Assembly (NCBI GenBank): GCA_965368785.1
Contig: CBDUOG010000002.1
Coordinates: 22,381 to 86,380, forward strand
DNA: 64,000 nucleotides
Source of the DNA: Silanimonas sp965368785
Lineage (GTDB): Bacteria; Pseudomonadota; Gammaproteobacteria; Xanthomonadales; Xanthomonadaceae
Direction: 5' to 3'
The translations under genes and the position numbers were made by a program. The notes below the pieces were generated by a model that saw nothing but the letters and a program-made list of their open reading frames with translations, was not told the origin of the DNA and made no database searches. Below, piece after piece: positions 26,812-35,241 of the stretch (positions within the stretch are counted from its first letter, which is position 1; every line of letters begins with the position of its first letter).

Positions 26812-27060
26812 ATGCAAAAGCCTGAAATTGCTGGTCTGCAACCCGTTTCGATTCAGGTCGAAAAGGGCAAATCATATTTTTGGTGTAGTTGCGGACGCAG
26901 TGCGAATCAGCCGTTTTGCGATGGCTCGCATAAGCCAACCGGGTTTAGTCCGCTAAAATTCGTCGCAGAAAAAGACGAGCTGCTTTGGTTTTGCGCGTGC
27001 AAGCAAAGCCAAAATCGGCCGCTGTGCGATGGAAGCCATAATCGGCTTAATAAGACCTGA
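26812..27060 (+). CDS. Double-CDGSH iron-sulfur protein
   Basis: An 82-residue protein made of two CDGSH (mitoNEET-like) iron-sulfur motifs: CSCGRSANQPFCDGSH and CACKQSQNRPLCDGSH, each with the three Cys and one His that hold a 2Fe-2S cluster. No membrane anchor or signal peptide. Such stand-alone double-CDGSH proteins are widespread in bacteria and have no settled function; redox or cluster-transfer roles are proposed. ATG 26812 follows TTGGAG; GTG 26791 would add seven residues that look unlike a protein N-terminus. A TrmH-family gene starts 22 bases after the stop. Confidence 0.9.
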   Translation: MQKPEIAGLQPVSIQVEKGKSYFWCSCGRSANQPFCDGSHKPTGFSPLKFVAEKDELLWFCACKQSQNRPLCDGSHNRLNKT

Positions 27061-27082
27061 TCAATCAAGGCGATAATAATTT

Positions 27083-27913
27083 ATGAGTAGACATCGCAGA
27101 CCCAACGAGCCTGAGCAGCGCCAGTCTGTGTGGGGAAAAGCTCCGGCTTCATCTGATGCGCAGTCCGAGCCGCAGCGCACGACTAGGACGGAAATGCGTA
27201 TCTACGGCTTTAATGCATGTCGTGCCGCATATAGCCGCGCGCCGCAAAGCATTCGAAAGCTGTGGCTTTTGCAAGACCGTCTGAGCGAATTTCGAGACGT
27301 TGTGTCGCATTTCGTAGCGAATCGACTCGGGTACAGCGTCGTTGAGGAAGATGATCTGGTGAAGCTTTCCGGCAGCCGTCATCATCAGGGCGTGGTGATG
27401 GACATAGAGCGCATTCCGGAAATTTCCGTATCGCGTTGGCTGCAAACTATTTCCGATAGAAATACTGGCCTTGCGCTGTGGCTAGATGGCGTAGGTAATC
27501 CGCATAATTTCGGCGCCATCTTGAGAGTAGCCGGCCACTTTGGCGCGGCGATCCTTTTGCCAAAAACCGCAGAGCTAGCTTTGTCGCCAGCCGCGATTCG
27601 GGTTGCCGAGGGCGCAGCACACACCGTACCCATTATCCGGTTGGGACGTGATGATAATTCGGTCGCTCAGTTGCGGTCAGCCGGGTTTCGCTTTTTTGCG
27701 ACATCGGTGCGCGAGGGCCGAAGTGCCTTTTCAACGTCACTGCCGGCACACTCGGTAATGATTCTGGGTTCCGAAGGCCAGGGTATGAGTCCGGCACTGT
27801 CGGATAGCAGCGACGAGTTAATCTGTATTCCAGGTACCGGTGAGATAGAGAGTCTTAATGTGGCATCAGCATGCTCGGTGCTGTGCGCACTTTGGGCGCG
27901 GGAAAACTTTTAG
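27083..27913 (+). CDS. TrmH/SpoU-family RNA 2'-O-methyltransferase (YfiF-like)
   Basis: Residues 1-35 are charged and probably disordered, as in E. coli YfiF. A substrate-binding domain follows (about 36-120, with IYGFNACRAAYSRAP), then a SPOUT knot (about 130-276). Knot motifs are visible: LDGVGNPHNFGAILRVAGHFG, MILGSEGQGMSPAL and IPGTGEIESLNVASACSVL. Asn in GNPHN and the Ser-Leu-Asn end are the usual catalytic and SAM-binding elements. The RNA target is unknown. It may share an mRNA with the CDGSH gene. The ATG has no strong Shine-Dalgarno. Confidence 0.9.
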   Translation: MSRHRRPNEPEQRQSVWGKAPASSDAQSEPQRTTRTEMRIYGFNACRAAYSRAPQSIRKLWLLQDRLSEFRDVVSHFVANRLGYSVVEEDDLVKLSGSRHHQGVVMDIERIPEISVSRWLQTISDRNTGLALWLDGVGNPHNFGAILRVAGHFGAAILLPKTAELALSPAAIRVAEGAAHTVPIIRLGRDDNSVAQLRSAGFRFFATSVREGRSAFSTSLPAHSVMILGSEGQGMSPALSDSSDELICIPGTGEIESLNVASACSVLCALWARENF

Positions 27914-27928
27914 GATCCTATTTGCTTT

Positions 27929-29182
27929 ATGAAGATTGTTGCTAAGCGCAGTAAATTTCTAGGCCTGTTGTTGAGCCTTGTATGCTCTGCCGTATTTGCG
28001 ATGAATGCGGCCGCTGAATCGAACACCGAGTACCGCATTGAGTATCGGGTTAAATTTGAACCGGAGACCGGTGAAGCATTGCTGCGAATCCGTCATACGC
28101 CGATGAGCGGGCGATTGATTGAATTGCGCATGCGAGTCGACGAAAAGCGCTACCGCGATTTCTCCGCGACGGGCAAGTTCACTTTAGCCGACGGCGAAGT
28201 GGTGTGGCGGCCATTACGTAAGAGCCGCTCAGAATTAAGTTATCGATTCAAAATTGATCATAAGCGTAAGGGTGGTGCGTTTGACGCTCGAATGAGCAAG
28301 GATTGGGTCATTGTTCGTGGCGACAACCTGTTTCCATCGGCGCGTGTGCGCACAACGAAATTAGCGGCCTCTCGTTCAGACTTAACTTTCAGCATGCCCA
28401 AGGCATGGACTTCAGTCGACACGCCATTCTTGCGCGAAAAGGGAACGGCACGGTTTTTGGTTATCGATCCGGAACGCCGTTTTGATCGTCCGACCGGCTG
28501 GATCATTGCCGGGCAGATTTCGTCGCGTAAAGAGGTTCTACTGGGTACGCGGATTAGTGTGGCTGCACCGCAAACCGGCAGCGTTCAGCGCAATGTCACT
28601 TTGGCCTTGATGAATGGCCTGATGCCCGAATTGAAAAAAGTATTTGGCGAGCTGCCATCCAAAATTCTGATCGTCAGTGCAGACGATCCTATGTGGCGGG
28701 GCGGCTTATCCGGCCCACGGTCTTTGTTTATGCATGCCGATCGCCCGCTGATCAGTGAGAATGGCAGCAGCACCTTAGTGCATGAGCTGGTCCATGTCGT
28801 TTCAAGAATGCGTGCGAAAAGCCAGGACGACTGGATTGTTGAAGGATTGGCCGAGTACTACTCGATTGAATTACTTTACCGGGCAGGCCTGCTGAGCGAG
28901 TCGCGACGCGAGCGTGCTTTCGATTGGATGAAAGATCACGGGAAGTCGGTCAAAAGCCTAAACACCGACCGTTCTTCGGCGCGCGTGACCGCGCGATCGG
29001 TGCAAGTATTTCGGGAGCTCGATGCAGAGATCCGTGAAGCAACAAATAACAAGCGCAGCTTAGACCATGTCGCGCGCAAGCTGATGCTTGTTCGTGTGGT
29101 TTCGCGTGAGTACCTACGTAAAGAAGTTGAGCAGCTTATTGGCAGAGAATCTAAGGTTCTTCAGTCTGAGCTGTTTAATTAA
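27929..29182 (+). CDS. Secreted HExxH protein, gluzincin-like
   Basis: A 417-residue exported protein (signal peptide about 1-29, cleavage near AAAES). Residues 30-215 look like beta-sandwich sequence. HELVH at 285-289 is followed by WIVEGLAEYYSIELL, so His285, His289 and Glu305 could form the zinc site and Glu286 the base, as in M1/M61-like gluzincins. A helical C-terminal part (about 310-417) follows. A broader WRGGLSGPRSLFM stretch before the motif resembles M61-type enzymes. I do not recognise the family and no substrate can be named. It lies 15 bases after the TrmH-family gene and 27 bases before a methyltransferase gene. Confidence 0.75.
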   Translation: MKIVAKRSKFLGLLLSLVCSAVFAMNAAAESNTEYRIEYRVKFEPETGEALLRIRHTPMSGRLIELRMRVDEKRYRDFSATGKFTLADGEVVWRPLRKSRSELSYRFKIDHKRKGGAFDARMSKDWVIVRGDNLFPSARVRTTKLAASRSDLTFSMPKAWTSVDTPFLREKGTARFLVIDPERRFDRPTGWIIAGQISSRKEVLLGTRISVAAPQTGSVQRNVTLALMNGLMPELKKVFGELPSKILIVSADDPMWRGGLSGPRSLFMHADRPLISENGSSTLVHELVHVVSRMRAKSQDDWIVEGLAEYYSIELLYRAGLLSESRRERAFDWMKDHGKSVKSLNTDRSSARVTARSVQVFRELDAEIREATNNKRSLDHVARKLMLVRVVSREYLRKEVEQLIGRESKVLQSELFN

Positions 29183-29209
29183 CGCGATCTGCGAGCATTG
29201 AAGACCACC

Positions 29210-30067
29210 ATGCCTATTGAATTGCTCAGCGGAACTGAATGCTATCGCAGCTTTAGCGAATGGCAAGAGGTTGAGGAAAATCAACAGGACCGTTTGAAAG
29301 AGCAATGGTTGCTGGGCCAGTCAATTTCCAAGTCAACGAGAAATTATTCTGATCAGGTTCGCTGTTCCTTGTGTCTGCAGACATTTCAGCTAAGCCAGAC
29401 GAAGACCCCATCCGATAGCGATCTGCGGGAAAATTTACACTGCCCCGGTTGCCAAATTAATTCCCGCGGGCGTGCAGCGCTGACATTGCTTCTGGCGGAA
29501 CGCACCAACGAGCACAGCATTTATTTGACCGAGCAATTATCAAGCGCTTTTAGGTTTGTTCGGGATAAATTTGCAAACTGTATGGGCAGTGAGTATTGCG
29601 AAGACGAAAATAGACTGGGCAAGATGCGATTACAACTTCGCTCAATCTGTCCCGGCACTGAGCTGCGCATTGAAGATGTCACGGCGTTGCAGATGGACGA
29701 TGACAGCGTGGATGCGATCGGCTCGTTCGACGTCTTAGAGCACGTTCCCGACTATCGGGCAGGTCTTCGCGAGTTTCACCGTGTTCTTAAGCCGGGCGGC
29801 ACGCTCGTGCTGACCGTACCCTTTGCCTTGCGTAGCGAGCGCTCAATCGTCCGCGCCAGTTATGACCCGGGCGGCCAATTAGTGCACCACTTGCCCGAGG
29901 AGTTTCATGGAGACCCGATCAGGGGCGAGACCTTGTGTTACTACCACTTCGCCTGGGATTTATTAGATGAGCTGCGTGTCGCTGGTTTCCGCGACGCGCA
30001 GTGGATCCGTGTATGGTCGCCCGGGCAAGCCGTGTTCGGTGAGTGGTGCTTGCAGGCGACGTCTTAG
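29210..30067 (+). CDS. SAM-dependent methyltransferase with zinc-ribbon-like insert
   Basis: Residues about 45-90 contain two CxxC pairs (CSLC and CPGC), likely a zinc ribbon. The class I methyltransferase domain follows with the late motifs clear: MDDDSVDAIGSFDVLEHVPDY, VLKPGGTLVLTVPFA and a C-terminal beta-hairpin. The glycine-rich SAM loop (motif I) is not obvious; the equivalent segment is GSEYCEDENRLG. Proteins of this shape are often found near cell-envelope or glycan genes, and the substrate is unknown. Start chosen at ATG 29210; a TTG at 29198 would add four residues and neither has a clear Shine-Dalgarno. 285 residues. Confidence 0.78.
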   Translation: MPIELLSGTECYRSFSEWQEVEENQQDRLKEQWLLGQSISKSTRNYSDQVRCSLCLQTFQLSQTKTPSDSDLRENLHCPGCQINSRGRAALTLLLAERTNEHSIYLTEQLSSAFRFVRDKFANCMGSEYCEDENRLGKMRLQLRSICPGTELRIEDVTALQMDDDSVDAIGSFDVLEHVPDYRAGLREFHRVLKPGGTLVLTVPFALRSERSIVRASYDPGGQLVHHLPEEFHGDPIRGETLCYYHFAWDLLDELRVAGFRDAQWIRVWSPGQAVFGEWCLQATS

Positions 30068-30105
30068 TGCGGGCCGGGAGCATTCCGGGCGATTATTCGT
30101 GATTG

Positions 30106-31491
30106 TTACGGAGTCGTACCGAACGTCATGTCTGAGTTTGCAATCATGTAGGCGAACACCGCATAGGCGGCGACTTGCTGATCCATAGCCGCAGGATCAA
30201 TCTTGTCCAACGTGTCGTTAGCGGTGTGGTGATAGTCGAAGTAATCGCTGCCATCCTGGGCCAATTGCGCCCACGGCATGCCGGCCGAAACCAGTGGGGA
30301 AAGATCGGGACCGCCACCGCCACCGCTGCTTTGCCATTCAACTTGAAGGGATGAGAGCACTTGTGCAATGGCCGTGAGCTTTTCTTCAGCCTGCGCGCCT
30401 GCGCTAGAGCGTATTGCATAGATACGCCCCGCACCAAAATCGCTCTCGGCGCCGATGATGTGCTTATTTACATCGAACGCGGAATCGGCAGCGTAGGTTT
30501 TTCCGCCCCACAGGCCCTGCTCCTCGTTGGCGAATGCGATGACCCTGATCGTGCGTGCGGGGCGCTTTTTCATTTTCAGAATCTGGGCGCCGGCAGCCAT
30601 GGTTATGGCAACTCCGGCGCCGTCATCGATCGCGCCAGTGCCCAGATCCCATGAATCTAAATGACCGCCGATTACCACGATTTCATCAGGCCGCTGGCTA
30701 CCGGTAATTTCGCCAATCACGTTGTACGAAGTTGCCACGCCGGTCGTGCCAACCGCCAGCTCCAGGCGCAGTACGGGTGTCTTACCCATGGCGATTAGGC
30801 GGGAAATCTGGTCTGCATCCGGATTTGAGACGGCCGCGGCGGGAATCTTCCGAACGCTCTCGTCGTAGCGCATGGTGCCGGTATGGGCAAAGCGATCGCT
30901 GTCTGTGCCAACCGAGCGGATAATGATTGCCTCGGCGCCTTTTCTGGCTGCCTCGATGGCGCCATTGGAGCGGCCCGCCACCACGGGTCCATAACCCCTA
31001 CCGTCGCGATGGCGGTCCATGCGGTGCGAAATGTAGGCTATTTTTCCGACCAGGCTGCCCTCAGCGGCATTGCGCAAATCAGCCAGGCTCGCAAACTCCA
31101 CGAGGGGCGCTTCAATTACGCCGCCTCGGGTTCCCACTGAGCCTCCCAGAGCGGTTACTACGACAGACTGTTCGGTGTCGGAGATCAACGTGGCGCGCTC
31201 ATAGCCGCGCTGCCAGTGCGGGAACTGTACTGCTTGCAGCCAGACCCGATCATAGCCAAGCGCCTTGAATTGTCGCTGAGCCCACGCGACGGCTGCGGCA
31301 TCTTGCGCAGAGCCGGCTGGCCGAGCCCCAATTTCGGTTGTCAGAGAGGTCACCAGACGAAAGCCCTCATTTTCGGCAAGCGATTGATCGCGTAACTGTT
31401 CGGCGGCCTTTATCGTCTTGAGCGAATTACTGGCACTTATCTGGCCGCAAAAACTGAGCGCAAGCAGCGCTGGAATGAAAATGAAACGCAT
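30106..31491 (-). CDS. Secreted M28-family metallopeptidase (carboxypeptidase Q-like)
   Basis: Exported di-zinc exopeptidase of 461 residues with a signal peptide ending near ISASN. A protease-associated insert (about residues 120-240) precedes the catalytic domain with the M28 ligands in order: His in GGHLDSW, Asp in GAIDDGAG, the Glu-Glu pair in FANEEQGLWG, Asp in GAESDFGAG and His in YFDYHHTAND. This set matches the plasma glutamate carboxypeptidase group. It probably releases amino acids from peptides in the periplasm. AGGGGAT precedes ATG 31491. Last gene of an FAH-mscL-M28 operon, 21 bases after mscL. Confidence 0.9.
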   Translation of the reverse strand: MRFIFIPALLALSFCGQISASNSLKTIKAAEQLRDQSLAENEGFRLVTSLTTEIGARPAGSAQDAAAVAWAQRQFKALGYDRVWLQAVQFPHWQRGYERATLISDTEQSVVVTALGGSVGTRGGVIEAPLVEFASLADLRNAAEGSLVGKIAYISHRMDRHRDGRGYGPVVAGRSNGAIEAARKGAEAIIIRSVGTDSDRFAHTGTMRYDESVRKIPAAAVSNPDADQISRLIAMGKTPVLRLELAVGTTGVATSYNVIGEITGSQRPDEIVVIGGHLDSWDLGTGAIDDGAGVAITMAAGAQILKMKKRPARTIRVIAFANEEQGLWGGKTYAADSAFDVNKHIIGAESDFGAGRIYAIRSSAGAQAEEKLTAIAQVLSSLQVEWQSSGGGGGPDLSPLVSAGMPWAQLAQDGSDYFDYHHTANDTLDKIDPAAMDQQVAAYAVFAYMIANSDMTFGTTP

Positions 31492-31512
31492 TGAATCCCC
31501 TGACTAGTTAAA

Positions 31513-31929
31513 TTAGCGCGCGCGAAGTGAATCGCGAATTTCGGTAAGGAGTTTTGCCTCGGCGCTGAGTTGAGCCGGCTTGGAGGGTGCCTCAGGTTCT
31601 TTCGCTTGCATTGAGTTGATGACTTTGACCACCATGAAAATTGCGAACGCAACAATAGTGAATTGCACCAGCGCGTTGATGAAATTCCCATATCCGATGA
31701 CTACTGCTGGCACCGCTTCACCAGCGGCATTCACGCCTGCGCTTTTGATCGTAAATACCAAGCTTGAAAAATCAACACCACCAATCAACAGACCGATCGG
31801 CGGCATGATGACCTGATCAACCAGGACGGAGACAATTTTTCCGAAGGCAGCACCGATAACGACGCCGACAGCCAGATCGATGACATTACCGCGCATTGCG
31901 AATTTTTTGAATTCTGAGAGCATGCTCAT
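31513..31929 (-). CDS. mscL: Large-conductance mechanosensitive channel
   Basis: Pentameric inner-membrane emergency valve that opens on hypo-osmotic shock. The start FKKFAMRGNVIDLAVGVVIGAAFGKIV gives the amphipathic N-terminus and the pore-lining helix, and the second helix is in FINALVQFTIVAFAIFMVVK. A charged C-terminal helix closes the protein. I chose ATG 31929 because AAGGAGGA lies eight bases before it and homologues start MSMLSEFK; an upstream in-frame start would add nine residues that run into the neighbouring gene's end. 138 residues, full length. Confidence 0.96.
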   Translation of the reverse strand: MSMLSEFKKFAMRGNVIDLAVGVVIGAAFGKIVSVLVDQVIMPPIGLLIGGVDFSSLVFTIKSAGVNAAGEAVPAVVIGYGNFINALVQFTIVAFAIFMVVKVINSMQAKEPEAPSKPAQLSAEAKLLTEIRDSLRAR

Positions 31930-31948
31930 TGTGTTAGTCCTCCTTGGG

Positions 31949-32629
31949 TTAAACAAATTTTGCCTGAAAGCTTACGACATCGTCGATTCTCGCCTCAAAC
32001 TGATCACCGCGCTTCACTGCTGCAACACCGGCAGGCGTACCCATAAAGATCAGATCGCCAGCCTTCAAGTCAAATAGTTTTGATAACTCGTGAATGACTT
32101 CTTCGATTGAAAAAATCATGTCTTTCAGCATCGCGCTTTGCCTGACTTGGCCATTAACCTTCAGAGTCATGCGACGTTCGAGAAGGTTCTGCACGCTATC
32201 GGCAAGCACTAAATCACTGATCGGTGCCGAGTGGTCGAAAGCCTTAGCCGTGTCCCAGGGCAGGCCTTTGGCTTTGGCTGCGCTTTGCAAGTCGCGCCGG
32301 GTTAAATCCAGACCAACCGCATAGGCGTATACGAAGCTCGCCGCCTGCTCAAGGCTGACCTCGCCATCGGCGCTGCGACCCAAGGCCACCACCAACTCGA
32401 CTTCGTGATGCAGGTCGGTGGTTCCGCGCGCAAATGGGACGGTCGGGCCACAAACGATAGCGTCCGCCGGTTTGCAAAAGAGTATCGGGCTAGCCTTTTC
32501 GATTGCCGCACCCATTTCTTTGGCATGGTCGGCAAAGTTACGTCCCACGCAGTAAATTCGGTGGACGCCAAATCGCTCATCGCTGCCGCGGATGGCGATT
32601 GTCGGAATAGCAGGGGGTGCGATGCTCAT
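31949..32629 (-). CDS. Fumarylacetoacetate hydrolase family protein (YcgM-like)
   Basis: A 226-residue FAH-fold hydrolase of the short, acylpyruvase-type group (E. coli YcgM, human FAHD1). IYCVGRNFADHAKEMG opens the domain; the metal site is formed by Glu residues in HHEVELVVALG and by Asp in YAVGLDLTRRDLQ; KAFDHSAPISDLV and GDLIFMGTPAGVA are family hallmarks. Oxaloacetate decarboxylation or acylpyruvate hydrolysis is likely, but the substrate cannot be told from sequence. First gene of the FAH-mscL-M28 unit; the mscL ATG lies 19 bases after the stop. Confidence 0.88.
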   Translation of the reverse strand: MSIAPPAIPTIAIRGSDERFGVHRIYCVGRNFADHAKEMGAAIEKASPILFCKPADAIVCGPTVPFARGTTDLHHEVELVVALGRSADGEVSLEQAASFVYAYAVGLDLTRRDLQSAAKAKGLPWDTAKAFDHSAPISDLVLADSVQNLLERRMTLKVNGQVRQSAMLKDMIFSIEEVIHELSKLFDLKAGDLIFMGTPAGVAAVKRGDQFEARIDDVVSFQAKFV

Positions 32630-32706
32630 GTCAGGGCTCGAATCACAAAGCGCTCATATTAGCGCTTGAGACCGGCAAGATCACCGGGATTTGGGCGTGT
32701 GCTGAT

Positions 32707-32979
32707 TCAGCGCGATGAAATTAGATCGTCACGATGGCTGACGACGCTGTATTCACCGTCGATTACGCCACGCTCGGCTGCAGTAGCAGGTTTTTCGCGG
32801 AACGAGCGAACGATTCCACGGACCGTCGAAAAGAGCAAAACCGCCAAACCAAACACCAAGCCGAAGACCAATAGCAGAGCCAGCAGTATCAGACCCACGA
32901 CGCCGCAAAACACTTTCATTAACGTGCTGCGAGGGCGGCTAGGTTGAAACGAAAACCAGCGGTGCGTGTAGGTGAACAT
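32707..32979 (-). CDS. Small membrane protein of unknown function
   Basis: A 90-residue hypothetical protein with one or two closely spaced hydrophobic helices (about residues 22-52, very rich in Leu, Val, Phe and Gly) and a hydrophilic C-terminus ending GVIDGEYSVVSHRDD. No family recognised. The second Met (position 21, 32919) is an equally good start and would leave 70 residues beginning at the helix. It is divergent from the Rieske gene. Confidence 0.5.
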   Translation of the reverse strand: MFTYTHRWFSFQPSRPRSTLMKVFCGVVGLILLALLLVFGLVFGLAVLLFSTVRGIVRSFREKPATAAERGVIDGEYSVVSHRDDLISSR

Positions 32980-33016
32980 GGGCTCATGTCAGAATGTTGG
33001 GAAGTGGAGTATGCGC

Positions 33017-33385
33017 ATGTCCGGAGAAGAAAGAGTAATGGAAACGTTAATTTCAATGAACGACCTTTCTAATCAGGGACTTACTGCGATTGATCAAATG
33101 ATCGACGGCCAGCTTTTAGGGTTTTTGGTGCACCGCGAGGGCGACAAACTGCGCGTTTGGTTGAATGTGTGTCCACACGCGGGACGGCGATTGGACTGGG
33201 CCCCCGGCAAATTCTTGCTCGATCACGGCCGTTTGGTCTGCGCCGCGCACGGTGCGGTGATCGATCTTCAAGATGGTCGATGTATTGATGGGCCGGGCCG
33301 GGGTGGCAGCTTAACCGCATGCGCAGCGACGGTCGAGGGAGAGTTTTTGCGGGTCAATTGCGCCGGGTCAGACTCTGGCGGCTAG
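33017..33385 (+). CDS. Small Rieske-type 2Fe-2S protein
   Basis: A stand-alone Rieske domain of about 122 residues. The two cluster motifs are CPHAGRRLDW (CxH) and CAAHGAVIDLQDG (CxxH), giving two Cys and two His ligands. No signal peptide, membrane helix or catalytic oxygenase domain, so it should be a soluble ferredoxin-like electron carrier or a nitrite-reductase-small-subunit-like protein. ATG 33017 is placed eight bases after GTGGAG; ATG 33038 is an alternative. The stop lies one base from the stop of the convergent permease gene, with no room for a terminator. Confidence 0.8.
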   Translation: MSGEERVMETLISMNDLSNQGLTAIDQMIDGQLLGFLVHREGDKLRVWLNVCPHAGRRLDWAPGKFLLDHGRLVCAAHGAVIDLQDGRCIDGPGRGGSLTACAATVEGEFLRVNCAGSDSGG

Positions 33386-33386
33386 T

Positions 33387-35228
33387 TCACAGCACAAGGT
33401 TGACCGTCAAAATAACAATAACCAGGTAAATCAGCGTTAGCGGTAGGCCGGTTTTTATCAGGTCGCGAGTTTGGTAGCCCATCGGTCCGCTGACCATCGA
33501 CATGACCGGGTTGGATGCACTCAGAAAATTATTGGAAGCAGACAGCGCAGTGATCAAAGCAAAAAGTGCCGGGTCGCCGCCAGCTGCTAGTGCCAAGTTA
33601 ATGGCCATGGGCACCATGATTACCACTGCGCCAACATTGCCGATGACCAAACCAAAAATCGTGACCAACAAAGCAATGATAATTTCCAGCACCCAAATTG
33701 GCACGCCATCACCGACGCGTTCCAGAGTTTGCTGTGCGATCCAGTTGGCCGTGCCGGTGGTTTCCATTGCCCAGCCCAGTGGAATCAGGCAGGCCATCAA
33801 AAACACGGTTTTCCAGCTGATGGCCTGATAGGCATCATCCATAGTCAATACACCGGTAACAATCATTGCCGCCGCACCGGCCATCAGGGCTACGGGTACC
33901 GGAATGATCGTGCTCAGCGCCAAGCTCATGGCCAGCCCGAAAATACTCAAGGCAATCCACAGTTTGTGCGGCCGATGCTCTTCTTTCGGAAAATCGGTAA
34001 CGACGACGAAATTTTTGTTTTCTGCGGCTTGAGCCAAGTCCGTCCAGATGGAGTGCAAAACCAACATGTCGCCGGCCTTGATCGGCATGTTGCGAATATC
34101 TTCGCGCCAGACTTTGTTGTCTCGGCTAATTGCCAGTAGTGAAATTCCCTGCCGTCGCCGTAGTTGTAGTTGCGCCAATGTTTTTCCGACGAAATTAGAG
34201 GTCGTAGGAATGACCGCCTCGGAAATACCCGCACGGCTCGGGTTAAACAGGTCGCCAAAATGACGCAGACGGTGCGATACACGCAGAAGGTTTTTCTGTG
34301 CGTAATCTTCAATTGATTCGCGACTGCCCATGACGCCTATGACGCTGCCAACCCACAGCATCAAATCGGCATGGGGCGCTAATCGCGATTCATTGCCGCT
34401 TTGCAGAGCGAGAAACAGTGGCGCGTCTTTCTGTGCTTCGGCTTCACCGATGCTCATCCCCACCAGCGGACTTTCGGCCGTTACGGTCAGTTCAAAAACC
34501 TCACCATCAATGCCGTAGGCCTGCGCAAAGTAACGCTCGGTGCGCGCGGGCGTGACGCCCTTGCCATCATCCTGGGTGCGCAGGTGACGCTTACCCACCC
34601 AATGAAAGTACGCTAATGCGCAAATCATCAAAGCGATACCTACCGGCAGCGGCGCGAACATCTCAAAGGGTTTGAGTGTGGCGGCTCCGGGTGGCAGGTT
34701 GCGGTTGGCAGAGAGCATCAAATCGTTGAGTACGATCAACGGCGAGTTGCCGATCATCGTCAGCGAGCCGCCCATCATCACGCAGGCCGCGATCGGCATA
34801 AGCAAACGGGGTAGTGCAATGCCGGTGCGGCCGGAAAGTCGTGAGGCGACCGGCAGCATCAATGAGGTGACTGCCGGATTTTGCATAAATGCGGAAAGCG
34901 TCCCCGAAAAACCCGCGCTCAGCAGCACCAGACGAGTCTCCATGCCGCGCGATTTGCGCAACATCCAGACCGCCACACGATTGAGCATACCGGTGCGATC
35001 CAAACCCGCTGCCAAAATCATCGTGCCCACCAACGAGATGACCGCGCTACCGGAAAACCCATCGAAGAGTTGGGTGGATGGCACCAGACCGGTTAGCCCG
35101 AGCGCCACCAACACGATCAGGGCGGTTGCATCAGGCCTCATCCGGTCTAAGACGAACATCAGCATCGTAAAGGCAACCAAGCCCAACACGATAATCATGT
35201 CGGTGCTTAGTGTCAGTGCTGTATCCAT
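33387..35228 (-). CDS. SLC13-type permease with two TrkA-C domains
   Basis: Ion-transporter-superfamily membrane protein of 613 residues. Two half-transporters of several hydrophobic segments flank a cytoplasmic part (about residues 215-400) holding two RCK/TrkA-C domains, the first around FELTVTAESPLVGMSIGE and the second around VIPTTSNFVGKTLAQL. The first half has AGFSGTLSAFMQNPAVTSLML and the second GNVGAVVIMVPMAIN with TALSASNNFLSASNPV, both typical SLC13/anion-permease motifs. Sulfate, dicarboxylate or another anion may be the substrate; it cannot be told. It follows trmB by 13 bases. Confidence 0.87.
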   Translation of the reverse strand: MDTALTLSTDMIIVLGLVAFTMLMFVLDRMRPDATALIVLVALGLTGLVPSTQLFDGFSGSAVISLVGTMILAAGLDRTGMLNRVAVWMLRKSRGMETRLVLLSAGFSGTLSAFMQNPAVTSLMLPVASRLSGRTGIALPRLLMPIAACVMMGGSLTMIGNSPLIVLNDLMLSANRNLPPGAATLKPFEMFAPLPVGIALMICALAYFHWVGKRHLRTQDDGKGVTPARTERYFAQAYGIDGEVFELTVTAESPLVGMSIGEAEAQKDAPLFLALQSGNESRLAPHADLMLWVGSVIGVMGSRESIEDYAQKNLLRVSHRLRHFGDLFNPSRAGISEAVIPTTSNFVGKTLAQLQLRRRQGISLLAISRDNKVWREDIRNMPIKAGDMLVLHSIWTDLAQAAENKNFVVVTDFPKEEHRPHKLWIALSIFGLAMSLALSTIIPVPVALMAGAAAMIVTGVLTMDDAYQAISWKTVFLMACLIPLGWAMETTGTANWIAQQTLERVGDGVPIWVLEIIIALLVTIFGLVIGNVGAVVIMVPMAINLALAAGGDPALFALITALSASNNFLSASNPVMSMVSGPMGYQTRDLIKTGLPLTLIYLVIVILTVNLVL

Positions 35229-35241
35229 CGTTATACGGCTT

